From positions 4,839,257-4,903,256 of the forward strand of contig NZ_CP051627.1 in the NCBI RefSeq assembly GCF_023208015.1: a DNA stretch of 64,000 nucleotides, written 5' to 3'. The stretch is from Thermobifida alba. GTDB taxonomy: Bacteria; Actinomycetota; Actinomycetes; Streptosporangiales; Streptosporangiaceae. Both the position numbers and the translations under genes were made by a program. Below, piece by piece: positions 36,013 through 44,560 of the stretch (within the stretch, counting starts at the first letter, position 1; each line of letters starts with the position of its first letter). Under the pieces are notes generated by a model. The model was not told where the DNA came from and searched no databases. It was given only the letters and a program-made list of their open reading frames with translations.

Positions 36013-39000
36013 ATGGTCAACGCACTGTCCCCGGAGCACCGGCGCCTGCTGGCCGGGGCCCTGCGGAAGGTCCAGGAGGCAGAACGGCTCCGCGAGGAGG
36101 CGGAACACGCCCTCCAGCAGCAGCGGAACGGCATCTCCGAGCCCGTCGCGGTCCTCGGCATGGGACTGCGGCTGCCGCCGGACGTCGAATCGCCCGAAGA
36201 ACTGTGGAGCCTCCTGGTGGAAGGGAGGGAAGCCGTCGGATGGATCGGCCCCAACCCCGACGGCCGCCGCGGCGGGCACCACCGCTGGCGCAGAGCGGCC
36301 CGCCTGGACGAGATCGACTCCTTCGACTCGGCCTTCTTCGGCATGACCCCGGACGAGGCCGACCGGCTGGACCCCCAGCAGCGCCTCGTGCTGGAAGCCT
36401 CCTGGGAAGCACTGGAGGACGCGGGACTGCCCGCAGACCGGCTGCGCGGCTCGGCAACCGGCGTCTACATGGGCATCTACAACAACGACTACCTGCTGTC
36501 CCTGGCCCGCAACGACGTGGAGCCCGACGTCTACACCGCCCCGGGCGTCGCCCACAGCATCGTGGCCAACCGGCTCTCCTACCTCCTGGACCTGAGCGGC
36601 CCCAGCCTGGCCGTGGACACCGCCTGCTCCTCCTCCCTGACCGCCGTGCACCTGGCGGTCCGCGCCCTGCGCGCAGGCGACTGCGACTACGCGATCGCCG
36701 GCGGGGTCAACGCCATCGTCGACCCCTACTCCACACGGTTGACCGAACGGGTCCTCCCCCTCGCCCCCGGTGGACGCTGCCTCAGCTACGAGGAAGGAGC
36801 CGAAGGCATCGTCCGCGGCGAAGGGTGCGGCATCCTGATCCTGGCCCGGGAATCCGACGCACGCCGCCAAGGCCTCCCGATCCGTGCCCTGATCAGGGGA
36901 AGCGCCGTCAACCACGACGGCCGCACCAACGGGCTCACCGCCCCCAACCCCAGGGCGCAGGCGGCCGTGCTCGCCCGTGCCCTCCGCGATGCGGGACTCG
37001 ACGGCTCCGACATCGACTACGTCGAAGGCCACGGCACCGGCACCCCCCTGGGCGACCCCCTGGAAATGGAGGCCCTGGAAGAGGTCTACGGCACCGGGCC
37101 CGGCCCCTGCCTGCTGGGATCAGTCAAACGCCACATCGGGCACCTGGAGGCCGCCGCCGGGGTGGCCGGGATGATGAAGGCGATCCTGGTCCTCGAACAC
37201 GGAACCGTCCCCGCACAGCCCGGCTTCACCCGGCTCAACCCGGAGATCCCGCCGGGGGACCGGCTCCGGGTCGCATCGGAGCCGACCGACCTGCCCGACC
37301 GGGGCCGCCCGCCCCGGGCCGCCGTCAGCTCCTTCGGCTTCGGAGGCGCCAACGCCCACGTCGTCATAGAACACCCCGGAACCCTCGACCGTCCTCCCGC
37401 CCCCCGCTGGACCGGGCCCCTCCTGCTGCCCCTGTCCGCGCGCAGCCCCGAAGCCCTGCGGCAACTGCGGTCGAGCTACGCCGACCTCCTCGACGGGGCA
37501 GACGAGGCCACGGCCCGCGACGTGTGCGCGGCCGCCATGAACCGGCGCTCCCACCTCCCACTGCGAACCGCCGACACCGCCGCATCCGTGCAGGAACTGC
37601 GGGACCGGCTCGTCGCGCCCAGACCCCCCGCAGAGCCGGCGGAAGAACCACCCCAGGTCGTCCTCGTCTTCAGCGGCCAGGGAAGCCAATGGCCCGGAAT
37701 GGGCGCGGAACTGCTGGCACTCCCCGACACGGCAGAGGAACTGGAGGCCTGCGACGCCGCTGTCCGGAAGATCACCGGACACCCCCTTATCGACCTCCTC
37801 AGCGACGAGGAGGAGCTGCTGGAGCAGACCGGCCCCGCGCAGATGGCGGTCGCCGCCGTCCAGCTCGCCCTCACCTCCTGGCTGCGCCGACGGGGCGTGC
37901 ACCCCACCGCGGTGATCGGGCACAGCATGGGCGAACTCCCCGCCGCGGTGGCAGCGGGGGCCCTCACCAGAGAGGAAATGTTCACCGTGCTCGACCGCCG
38001 GGCCCAGGTCATGGACGCCGCCCGGGGAGGCCGCATGATCAGCGTCGCCCTCGACGAGGAGCAGGCCGCGGCGTGGGCCGCCCGGTACGACCGGGTCGGC
38101 GTCGCCGCCGTCAACGGCCCCGCCTCCACCGTCCTCGCCGGTCCGCGCGGCCCCATCGAAGAGATCCGTGCCCGGCTGCGGGACGAAGGGGTCCGCTGCA
38201 TCCCCCTGCCCGTCGACTACGCCTTCCACAGCCCCCTGCTGGACGGCTCCGACACCCTCCTCGAAGCGGCCCTCGCCGACCTGCCCGCAAGAACCGTGGA
38301 CCTGGACTTCCACTCCACGGTCACCGGCCGCCCCGTGGAGCGGCTGGACGCCCGCTACTGGGCCCGGAACCTGCGCGCCCCCGTCCGGTTCGCCGACGCC
38401 GTCGCCTCACTCGGCGACGTCGCCACCAGCGTCGTCATCGAATGCGCCCCCCACACGGTGCTCTCCACCGACCTGCAGCGGACGTTCGACGACCGGGGGG
38501 TCCGCCCCCGCGTCCCGCCCGTGGCGACCATGCGCCGCGGCACGTCCGCCGCCGCAACCCTCACCGGGGCGCTCGCCCACCTCTACGAGGCGGGCTGCGA
38601 CATCGACTGGACGCGGGTGGCCCGCCCCGCCCGCAACCGGGTCGCCCTGCCCACCTATCCGTGGCAGCGGCGCCGGCACTGGTTCACCCCGTCCGCAGAC
38701 CAGAACACCGGGCAGGCCCCCGAACAGACCGGCCAGGAGGCGGCCCCCGTGCGCCTGGACCGCGCAGAACTTCTGGGCGTGCTCCGGGGCTGGCTGGCCG
38801 ACGCCGTGGAAGTGCCGGTGGAACAGGTCGACCCGGCGGCGCCACTGACCGACTGGGACATCGAATCCCTGGTGGTCGTCGAGATCCGCAACCGACTGGA
38901 ACGGCGCTACGGCACCGAGTTCCCCCTCGCCGCCTTCTTCGAAGCGGGCTCCCTGTACGCGCTCGCGGAGGAACTGGCCGGAGGCGGCGGACAGGAAGAG

Positions 39001-39111
39001 CAGGAGACGGCACCGGACGACGCCGAACTGGACCAGCTGCTGGACCGGATGGACGAGATGAGCGACGCCGAGATCGAACTCGCGATCGCCCGCCTGGAAG
39101 GAACCGAATAG
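36013..39111 (+). CDS. Modular type I polyketide synthase KS-AT-ACP
   Basis: A 1032-residue synthase. ATG 36013 has AAGGAGAG upstream and is preferred over TTG 36004, which overlaps the previous stop. The N-terminus is a docking-like coiled coil (about 5-35). KS: DTACSSS with Cys205 and EGHGTGT (Gly replaces the usual Ala). AT: GQGSQWPGMG and GHSMGE with Ser638 are intact; YAFHSP differs from both HAFH (malonyl) and YASH (methylmalonyl) motifs but favours malonyl. ACP: WDIESLVVVE with Ser952. There are no reductive domains and no thioesterase, so a beta-keto acyl chain would reach the release step. The downstream aminotransferase-reductase begins right after the stop, consistent with direct hand-over. 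Confidence 0.92.
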   Translation: MVNALSPEHRRLLAGALRKVQEAERLREEAEHALQQQRNGISEPVAVLGMGLRLPPDVESPEELWSLLVEGREAVGWIGPNPDGRRGGHHRWRRAARLDEIDSFDSAFFGMTPDEADRLDPQQRLVLEASWEALEDAGLPADRLRGSATGVYMGIYNNDYLLSLARNDVEPDVYTAPGVAHSIVANRLSYLLDLSGPSLAVDTACSSSLTAVHLAVRALRAGDCDYAIAGGVNAIVDPYSTRLTERVLPLAPGGRCLSYEEGAEGIVRGEGCGILILARESDARRQGLPIRALIRGSAVNHDGRTNGLTAPNPRAQAAVLARALRDAGLDGSDIDYVEGHGTGTPLGDPLEMEALEEVYGTGPGPCLLGSVKRHIGHLEAAAGVAGMMKAILVLEHGTVPAQPGFTRLNPEIPPGDRLRVASEPTDLPDRGRPPRAAVSSFGFGGANAHVVIEHPGTLDRPPAPRWTGPLLLPLSARSPEALRQLRSSYADLLDGADEATARDVCAAAMNRRSHLPLRTADTAASVQELRDRLVAPRPPAEPAEEPPQVVLVFSGQGSQWPGMGAELLALPDTAEELEACDAAVRKITGHPLIDLLSDEEELLEQTGPAQMAVAAVQLALTSWLRRRGVHPTAVIGHSMGELPAAVAAGALTREEMFTVLDRRAQVMDAARGGRMISVALDEEQAAAWAARYDRVGVAAVNGPASTVLAGPRGPIEEIRARLRDEGVRCIPLPVDYAFHSPLLDGSDTLLEAALADLPARTVDLDFHSTVTGRPVERLDARYWARNLRAPVRFADAVASLGDVATSVVIECAPHTVLSTDLQRTFDDRGVRPRVPPVATMRRGTSAAATLTGALAHLYEAGCDIDWTRVARPARNRVALPTYPWQRRRHWFTPSADQNTGQAPEQTGQEAAPVRLDRAELLGVLRGWLADAVEVPVEQVDPAAPLTDWDIESLVVVEIRNRLERRYGTEFPLAAFFEAGSLYALAEELAGGGGQEEQETAPDDAELDQLLDRMDEMSDAEIELAIARLEGTE

Positions 39112-41727
39112 ATGAACAGCAACGCCGACAGCGGAGCGCGGCGGCGCCACCTGGCCGAACTGCTGCAGAAGAGGGGAAGGGCAGCCAAGGCGGTGCGCAG
39201 GTGGCGGGACGAACCGTTCACCCGGCACGTCAACCCGCAACTGGCCCGGATGCTGCACGGCGTCGGCCTGGACACCGCCTACGTCCGCGGCGAAGGAAGC
39301 TGGCTGTGGGACGCGGAAGGCAACCGCTACCTGGACTTCACCGGCGCCTACGGGGCACTCCCGTTCGGCCACACCCCTGAGCGGATCTGGTCCGCCATGG
39401 CCGCGTTCCGGGAATCCGCGGAACCGGTGTTCGCCCAGCCCTCCCTGCTCCGGGCCGCCGGCGAGCTCGCCGGACGCCTCACCGAGCTCGCCCCCCGAGG
39501 CCTCGACCGCGTCGTCTTCGCCAACAGCGGCGCTGAATCGGTCGAAGTGGCCATCAAGATCGCCCGCTCGGCGACCGGCCGCCTCAGAGTGCTCTCCACC
39601 GACCACTCCTTCCACGGCAAGACCCTGGGAGCGCTCTCCGCCACCGGCCGCCCCTCCTACCAGGAGGAGTTCGGCGCCCCCATCGAAGGCTTCACCCAGA
39701 TCCCCTTCGGGGACGCCGACGCGCTGGAACAGGCCCTGGAAGGCGGAGAGTTCGCCGCCTTCATCGTCGAACCGATCCAGGGGGAGGGCGGGGTGAACGT
39801 CGCACCCCCCGGATACCTCCAGAAGGCCCGGGACCTGTGCACCGAACACGGAACCCTGTTCATCCTCGACGAAGTCCAGACCGGGCTGGGACGCACCGGC
39901 CGGCTCTTCGCCGCGGAACGGCACGGGGTCTCACCCGACATCATGACCCTGGCCAAGGCACTGGGCGGCGGCGTCCTCCCCACCGCCGCGGTACTGACCC
40001 GCTCCGACCTGGTCACCGAAGGCTTCGCCTTCCGGCACACCTCCACCTTCGGCGGCAACTCGCTGTCCGCCAGGGTCGGACTCCGAGTCCTGGAGCTGCT
40101 CACGGACGACGACCACGCACTCCTCCGCAGGGTCGAAGCCCTCGGGGAACGCCTCCGGGAAGGACTGGAGAAGATCCGCGACGACTACCCCGGCGTGATC
40201 ACGGACGTCCGCGGCGAGGGATTCCTCCTGGGTGTGGAGTTCACCGACGACATCAACGCGTTCGGCGGCCAAGGCCTGCTCGGCTCGCTCGCCGCCGACG
40301 AGAACCTCGCCATGGTGCTGTGCGGGTACCTGCTCAACGCTGAACGCATCCGGCTGGCCCCCACCCTCTTCGGCGCCCGGGTCCTGCGCGTGGAACCCCC
40401 CCTCACCGCGACCGAGGAGGAGTGCGACCACTTCCTGGAAGGGCTGCGGCGCGCCGTCCGACTGGTGTGGAACAACGACGCCGGGACACTGGTCGGGCAC
40501 CTCGCAGGGCGCCGCCCGGAACCGGGGCGCGCCCCCGCCCACCCCTACCGGGGGACCCCGCCCTACCACCCCCCGGAGCCGGAAGAGCGGCGCTTCGCGT
40601 TCGTCGTCCACCCCCTGCACACGGACATGCTCCGCGAACTCGACGAGAGCCTCGACCGCTTCACCACCGGTGAACTCGACCGGCTGATGGAAAGGTTCGA
40701 CGCGGCCAGCTGCATCCTCAACCCCGCCCCCTTCGTGGTCGGAGCGGCCCCGGTGCGCTCCGCCACCGGGGCCCGCGCCCACTGCGAACTGATCGGCCTG
40801 CCCTACACGGCGGAACGGCTCCTGGGGTTCTCCGGCAGCAAGGCCACCCGGGTCATCGCCGAAGCCGTCGAACTGGGGGTGGAACGCGGGGCCGAACTGG
40901 TGGGCCTCGGCGCCTATTCGTCGATCGTGACAGCCAACGCCACGACCCTCCCCGACTTCCCGGTGCCGATCACCACGGGCAACGCCTTCACCGCCGCCTC
41001 CGCCGCCCAAGGGGTCCTCGACGCCGCGGAGCTGCGCGGCGTCGACCTGGGGGTGTCGCGTGTCGCCGTCATCGGTGCCAGCGGGTCGATCGGTTCGATG
41101 GTCGCCCGGCAGCTCGCCGCCCACGCCGGAACGCTCGACCTGGTGGGCAACCCCACTCAGCCGCAACGCGCCCGCAGGGCACTGCACGCGGTGACGGTGC
41201 AGATCGCCGAGGAACTGCGGCGGCACGGCGGCACGTCCCCGGCGGTGCAGATCGCGGCGGAGGCCCGCTCGCCCGAGGACGCGGCGCAGGCCCTCATCGA
41301 CTCTGGGACAGTCACCGTGGGCACCGACGCCCAGGCGGCGGTCCGCCGCTCCGGGATCGTGGTGACCGCGACCTCGTCCCCGCATGCGCTGCTCACCCCG
41401 GAGATGTTCGCACCGGACGCCATCGTCTGCGACATCTCCGAACCCTCCAACGTGCCGCCCCTGGCCGAGCACCGCCCGGACGTCCTCCTCTTCGACGGGG
41501 GGATCGTCGCCCTCCCCGGACTGCAGGACCTGGGGGTCCGCTACGGCCTGGAAAGCGGCCACGCCTACGCGTGCATGACGGAGACCATGCTCATCGCCCT
41601 GTCCGGTGAAGAAGACCTGGTGAGTGTCGGATCCACGCTCACCACCGGTTCGGTGACACGGCTGCGTGAACTCGCCGCCGTCCACGGATTCGAGAACGCC
41701 GCGCTGCGGTTGTGGCGTTCCTTCTGA
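39112..41727 (+). CDS. Fusion of class III aminotransferase and acyl-ACP reductase (reductive release and transamination)
   Basis: An 871-residue two-domain protein. Residues about 30-455 are a class III PLP aminotransferase: NSGAESVEVAIK, DEVQTGLGRTG and Lys282 in TLAKALGGG. Residues about 505-871 resemble the cyanobacterial long-chain acyl-ACP reductase: LGAYSSIVTANA, ITTGNAFTA, the nucleotide motif VIGASGSIGS, and Cys821 in YACMTETM, which aligns with the catalytic cysteine of that family. The reductase would release an ACP-bound chain as an aldehyde, and the aminotransferase would convert it to an amine. A Pro/Arg linker (about 465-500) joins them. The ATG follows the KS-AT-ACP stop with no gap. 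This fusion supports a chain-terminal amine in the product. Confidence 0.88.
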   Translation: MNSNADSGARRRHLAELLQKRGRAAKAVRRWRDEPFTRHVNPQLARMLHGVGLDTAYVRGEGSWLWDAEGNRYLDFTGAYGALPFGHTPERIWSAMAAFRESAEPVFAQPSLLRAAGELAGRLTELAPRGLDRVVFANSGAESVEVAIKIARSATGRLRVLSTDHSFHGKTLGALSATGRPSYQEEFGAPIEGFTQIPFGDADALEQALEGGEFAAFIVEPIQGEGGVNVAPPGYLQKARDLCTEHGTLFILDEVQTGLGRTGRLFAAERHGVSPDIMTLAKALGGGVLPTAAVLTRSDLVTEGFAFRHTSTFGGNSLSARVGLRVLELLTDDDHALLRRVEALGERLREGLEKIRDDYPGVITDVRGEGFLLGVEFTDDINAFGGQGLLGSLAADENLAMVLCGYLLNAERIRLAPTLFGARVLRVEPPLTATEEECDHFLEGLRRAVRLVWNNDAGTLVGHLAGRRPEPGRAPAHPYRGTPPYHPPEPEERRFAFVVHPLHTDMLRELDESLDRFTTGELDRLMERFDAASCILNPAPFVVGAAPVRSATGARAHCELIGLPYTAERLLGFSGSKATRVIAEAVELGVERGAELVGLGAYSSIVTANATTLPDFPVPITTGNAFTAASAAQGVLDAAELRGVDLGVSRVAVIGASGSIGSMVARQLAAHAGTLDLVGNPTQPQRARRALHAVTVQIAEELRRHGGTSPAVQIAAEARSPEDAAQALIDSGTVTVGTDAQAAVRRSGIVVTATSSPHALLTPEMFAPDAIVCDISEPSNVPPLAEHRPDVLLFDGGIVALPGLQDLGVRYGLESGHAYACMTETMLIALSGEEDLVSVGSTLTTGSVTRLRELAAVHGFENAALRLWRSF

Positions 41728-41743
41728 CCCCCCGGAGGTAACT

Positions 41744-42886
41744 ATGTCGACCCCCTCAGAACAGCTTCCCTCCGTGCTCCAGGACCGGAAGCGCTACGAA
41801 GCCGCCATGGCCTTTTCGGTGCGGGACGCCCACCGGGCGGTGAAGGACCTTTTCGTCCACAGGATGGGGATCTACTGGAGCGACTTCCTGGTGTCGCTGG
41901 CTGTCGGATACGCGGCCTTCTGGGCCGCCCGGCCCGTCGGCTACCTCACGCTCCCGGGGATCCTGCTCTTCCTCGTCTCGGTGTTCGCCCTCTACCGCTG
42001 CTTCGCCTTCATCCACGAAATCGCCCACTTCCGGAGCAAGCCGAGTTTCCGGACGTTCCGGAGGGTCTGGAACCTGCTGTTCGGCATCCCCATGATGGTC
42101 CCCGCCTTCATGTACGAAGAGCACCGGGAGCACCACAACAAGCGGTGGTACGGGACTCCACGGGACGCCGAATACCTCCCCCTGGCACGGCTCTCCCCCC
42201 GCCACACGGTCACCGTGGTCGCCGCCTCGTTCCTCCTGCCGTTCTTCGGCCCGATCCGCTTCGGCCTGCTGACCCCCGTCGCCTGGTTCTCCGGCGCCAC
42301 CCGCCGGTACCTGTACCGGAGCATGTCCACGATCAAGATCGACCTGGAGTACCACGGGCGGCCGCCCGCCAACCGGGCGGAGCGGATCTCCTGGACCGCC
42401 CAGGAAGCCGCCTGCTTCGTGTTCGTCCTCGCCTGCGCCGCCCTGTTCCTGACCGGAGTGCTTCCCGTGGACCGGCTGGCCCAGTGGTACGCGCTCTACA
42501 CCTCGATCGCCCTGGTCAACTCCTTCCGCATCCTCGGCGCACACCGCTACCTGGGTGACGAGGAAGAGATGAGCGTGGTCGAACAGATGATGGACACCGT
42601 CAACTACCCCGGCCGGCGCCCGGTGCGGGAACTGTGGGCCCCGGTCGGGCTGCGCCTGCACGCCCTGCACCACCTCTTCCCCGGGCTGCCCTACCACGCT
42701 TACCCGGAGGCCCATCGGAGGCTGGTCGCCGCACTGCCGCCCGACTCCGCCTACCGGCTCACGGAGAGCCGCGGGCTGCCGCGGACGCTCGCCACCCTGT
42801 GGCGCACCGCCCGGCAGCACCAGAAGGCCGGACTGCTGCTGACCCTCCAACCGCGCGGCCTCGACCGTCCGGAAGGCGCCCAGTGA
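41744..42886 (+). CDS. Membrane fatty-acid desaturase/hydroxylase-like di-iron protein
   Basis: A 380-residue membrane protein with the three histidine clusters of the desaturase superfamily: HEIAH near residue 90, EHREHHNK near 127 and HALHHLF near 305. Two to three hydrophobic hairpins (about 45-85, 160-185, 225-260) would anchor it. ATG 41744 has a GGAGGT site 4 bp upstream. An earlier in-frame start inside the preceding gene is not supported. It would introduce a double bond or a hydroxyl into an acyl chain, on either starter or product. It lies 16 bp after the aminotransferase-reductase stop and belongs to the same operon. Confidence 0.85.
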   Translation: MSTPSEQLPSVLQDRKRYEAAMAFSVRDAHRAVKDLFVHRMGIYWSDFLVSLAVGYAAFWAARPVGYLTLPGILLFLVSVFALYRCFAFIHEIAHFRSKPSFRTFRRVWNLLFGIPMMVPAFMYEEHREHHNKRWYGTPRDAEYLPLARLSPRHTVTVVAASFLLPFFGPIRFGLLTPVAWFSGATRRYLYRSMSTIKIDLEYHGRPPANRAERISWTAQEAACFVFVLACAALFLTGVLPVDRLAQWYALYTSIALVNSFRILGAHRYLGDEEEMSVVEQMMDTVNYPGRRPVRELWAPVGLRLHALHHLFPGLPYHAYPEAHRRLVAALPPDSAYRLTESRGLPRTLATLWRTARQHQKAGLLLTLQPRGLDRPEGAQ

Positions 42887-43011
42887 CCGGTGCGTGCGAT
42901 CCCCCTCCGAAGGTGCGGCCCGGGCGGGGGAGTGCGCTCACCGGCCGGCGGCGCGGAGGGGTGGGCCGCATCCCCGGAACGGGACCGGGACCCCTCCGCG
43001 CAGCTCCGGCT

Positions 43012-43025
43012 TGGGAGCGCTCCCG
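43012..43025. promoter_or_regulatory. CelR/CebR-type LacI-family operator, 14-bp palindrome upstream of the P450
   Basis: TGGGAGCGCTCCCG lies in the 262-bp gap between the desaturase and the P450. It differs by one terminal base from TGGGAGCGCTCCCA, the operator recognised by the cellobiose-responsive repressors CelR (Thermobifida) and CebR (Streptomyces). The next bases can form an 8-bp stem (43025-43032 with 43054-43061). This suggests a separate promoter for the P450 and FAAL genes under cellobiose control. Regulation is inferred from the site alone. Confidence 0.55.
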
Positions 43026-43148
43026 GGCGGTTTGGGGGCACAACCACGCCAGCAACCGCCCCCACCGCCAGCGGGCGGGCACCACCACCCGACAGCAGAG
43101 GGACCGGAGCCACCACACCCCCCATCCCGCAACCCCAAGGAGACGACC

Positions 43149-44510
43149 ATGGTGACCAGCCGGAGGACGGTACCCCCCGCCCCCCACCAGGCCTTCCCGG
43201 TGCTCCCCGGGCCTCCCGTGCTGGGATGGGCCCGGCACCTCCGCCGGGACCTGCTCGGCGTCCTCACCCGGGTCAGCCGGGACTCGCCGGGCCTGGCGGG
43301 CTTCAAAGTCGCAGGACAGACCTTCGCGGTCGCCGACTCCCCGGACGCCATCCGCGACGTCCTCATCGAAAAAGCCGACGACTTCGACAAAGGACGCCGA
43401 CAGGTCAACGCACTCGGCCCCGTCATGGGAAAAGGGCTGCTCATCAGCCAAGGGGAACTCCACACCAGGCAGCGCAGGCTCATCCTGCCGCACTTCACCC
43501 CGCGCAACGTGCGCCGGCACGCGGACCACATCGTGGCAGAAGCCGAACACCTCATCGACACCTGGGGAGACCGGGCGGAAGTCGACCTCCTCGACGAGAT
43601 GAACTCGCTGACGATGAACATCGTCACCCGCCTGCTGTTCAGCTCGCGGATCGAGGACGACCGGGCGATCGCCGACGCGATCACCACCGTCTTCGAATGG
43701 GAGATGTACGCCCTCACCAGCCTGTTCCCCATCCCCATGCGGGTCCCCACCCCGAGGAACCTGCGGGCCCGGGCAGAGATCGCCTACGTCCGGCAGCGCC
43801 TCGGCGCGTTCGTCGAAGAGCGCCGCAGGAATCCCGGAGCCTACAGTGACCTGCTCACCCTGCTCATGGAGGCCCGCTACGAGGACGGGACCACCATGTC
43901 CGAGGAGCAGCTCCTCGACGAAGTGATCACCGTGTGGGGGGCCTCCCAGGAAACATCGGCCGACGCGCAGGCCTGGACCCTCTACCTCCTGGCCCAGCAC
44001 CCCGAAGTCCTCGCCCGGGTCCGAGCAGAGATCGACACGGTCCTCGGCGACCGCCCGGCCACCTTCGCCGACCTCGCCTCCCTGCCCTACTCCCTGCGCG
44101 TGTTCAAAGAGGCCATGCGCCTCTACCCCCCGGGGGCGGTCCTCATGCGCACCGCCGTACGGGACACCACCGTGGCAGGATTCCATGTCCCCCGGGGAAC
44201 CCAGGTGTTCATCTCCACCTACACCCTGCACCGGCGCGAAGAGCTCTACCCCGACCCGGAGCGCTTCGACCCGGACCGCTTCACCAAGGAACGCGAACGC
44301 GTCCTCCCCAAACAGTCCTACCTGCCGTTCGGCGCGGGGCACCACGTTTGCGTGGGAAGCCACCTGGCCCTGATGGAGGGACATCTCCTCACCGTCACCC
44401 TGGCCCAGCGGGTCGACGTGGAACTGTGCTCTGACAGGCCGGTCGAACCACTGCTGCTGATCAACCTCCGCCCCCGAGGCGGAATCCCCGCCCGGGTGAC
44501 ACGGCGCTGA
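43149..44510 (+). CDS. Cytochrome P450
   Basis: A 453-residue cytochrome P450. The I-helix reads WGASQETSAD, the ExxR motif is KEAMRLYP near residue 320, and the heme loop FGAGHHVCVGSHLA carries the ligand Cys401. ATG 43149 is preceded by AAGGAG. The longer in-frame start would add 85 Pro/Arg-rich residues that have no place in a P450. It would hydroxylate or otherwise oxidise the lipid or polyketide chain with electrons from host ferredoxin partners. No redox partner gene is in the window. The P450 is preceded by a CelR/CebR-like operator, so it may be transcribed separately from the upstream genes and together with the FAAL gene. Confidence 0.92.
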   Translation: MVTSRRTVPPAPHQAFPVLPGPPVLGWARHLRRDLLGVLTRVSRDSPGLAGFKVAGQTFAVADSPDAIRDVLIEKADDFDKGRRQVNALGPVMGKGLLISQGELHTRQRRLILPHFTPRNVRRHADHIVAEAEHLIDTWGDRAEVDLLDEMNSLTMNIVTRLLFSSRIEDDRAIADAITTVFEWEMYALTSLFPIPMRVPTPRNLRARAEIAYVRQRLGAFVEERRRNPGAYSDLLTLLMEARYEDGTTMSEEQLLDEVITVWGASQETSADAQAWTLYLLAQHPEVLARVRAEIDTVLGDRPATFADLASLPYSLRVFKEAMRLYPPGAVLMRTAVRDTTVAGFHVPRGTQVFISTYTLHRREELYPDPERFDPDRFTKERERVLPKQSYLPFGAGHHVCVGSHLALMEGHLLTVTLAQRVDVELCSDRPVEPLLLINLRPRGGIPARVTRR

Positions 44511-44560
44511 ACCCAGCCCCCATCCTCCCCGAGAATCCCCACCGATCCGAGAGGACAGCC

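Noticed and set aside
42894..43148. N-terminal extension of the P450
   Set aside because: It is Pro/Arg-rich, has no P450 feature, and ATG 43149 has a good ribosome-binding site.
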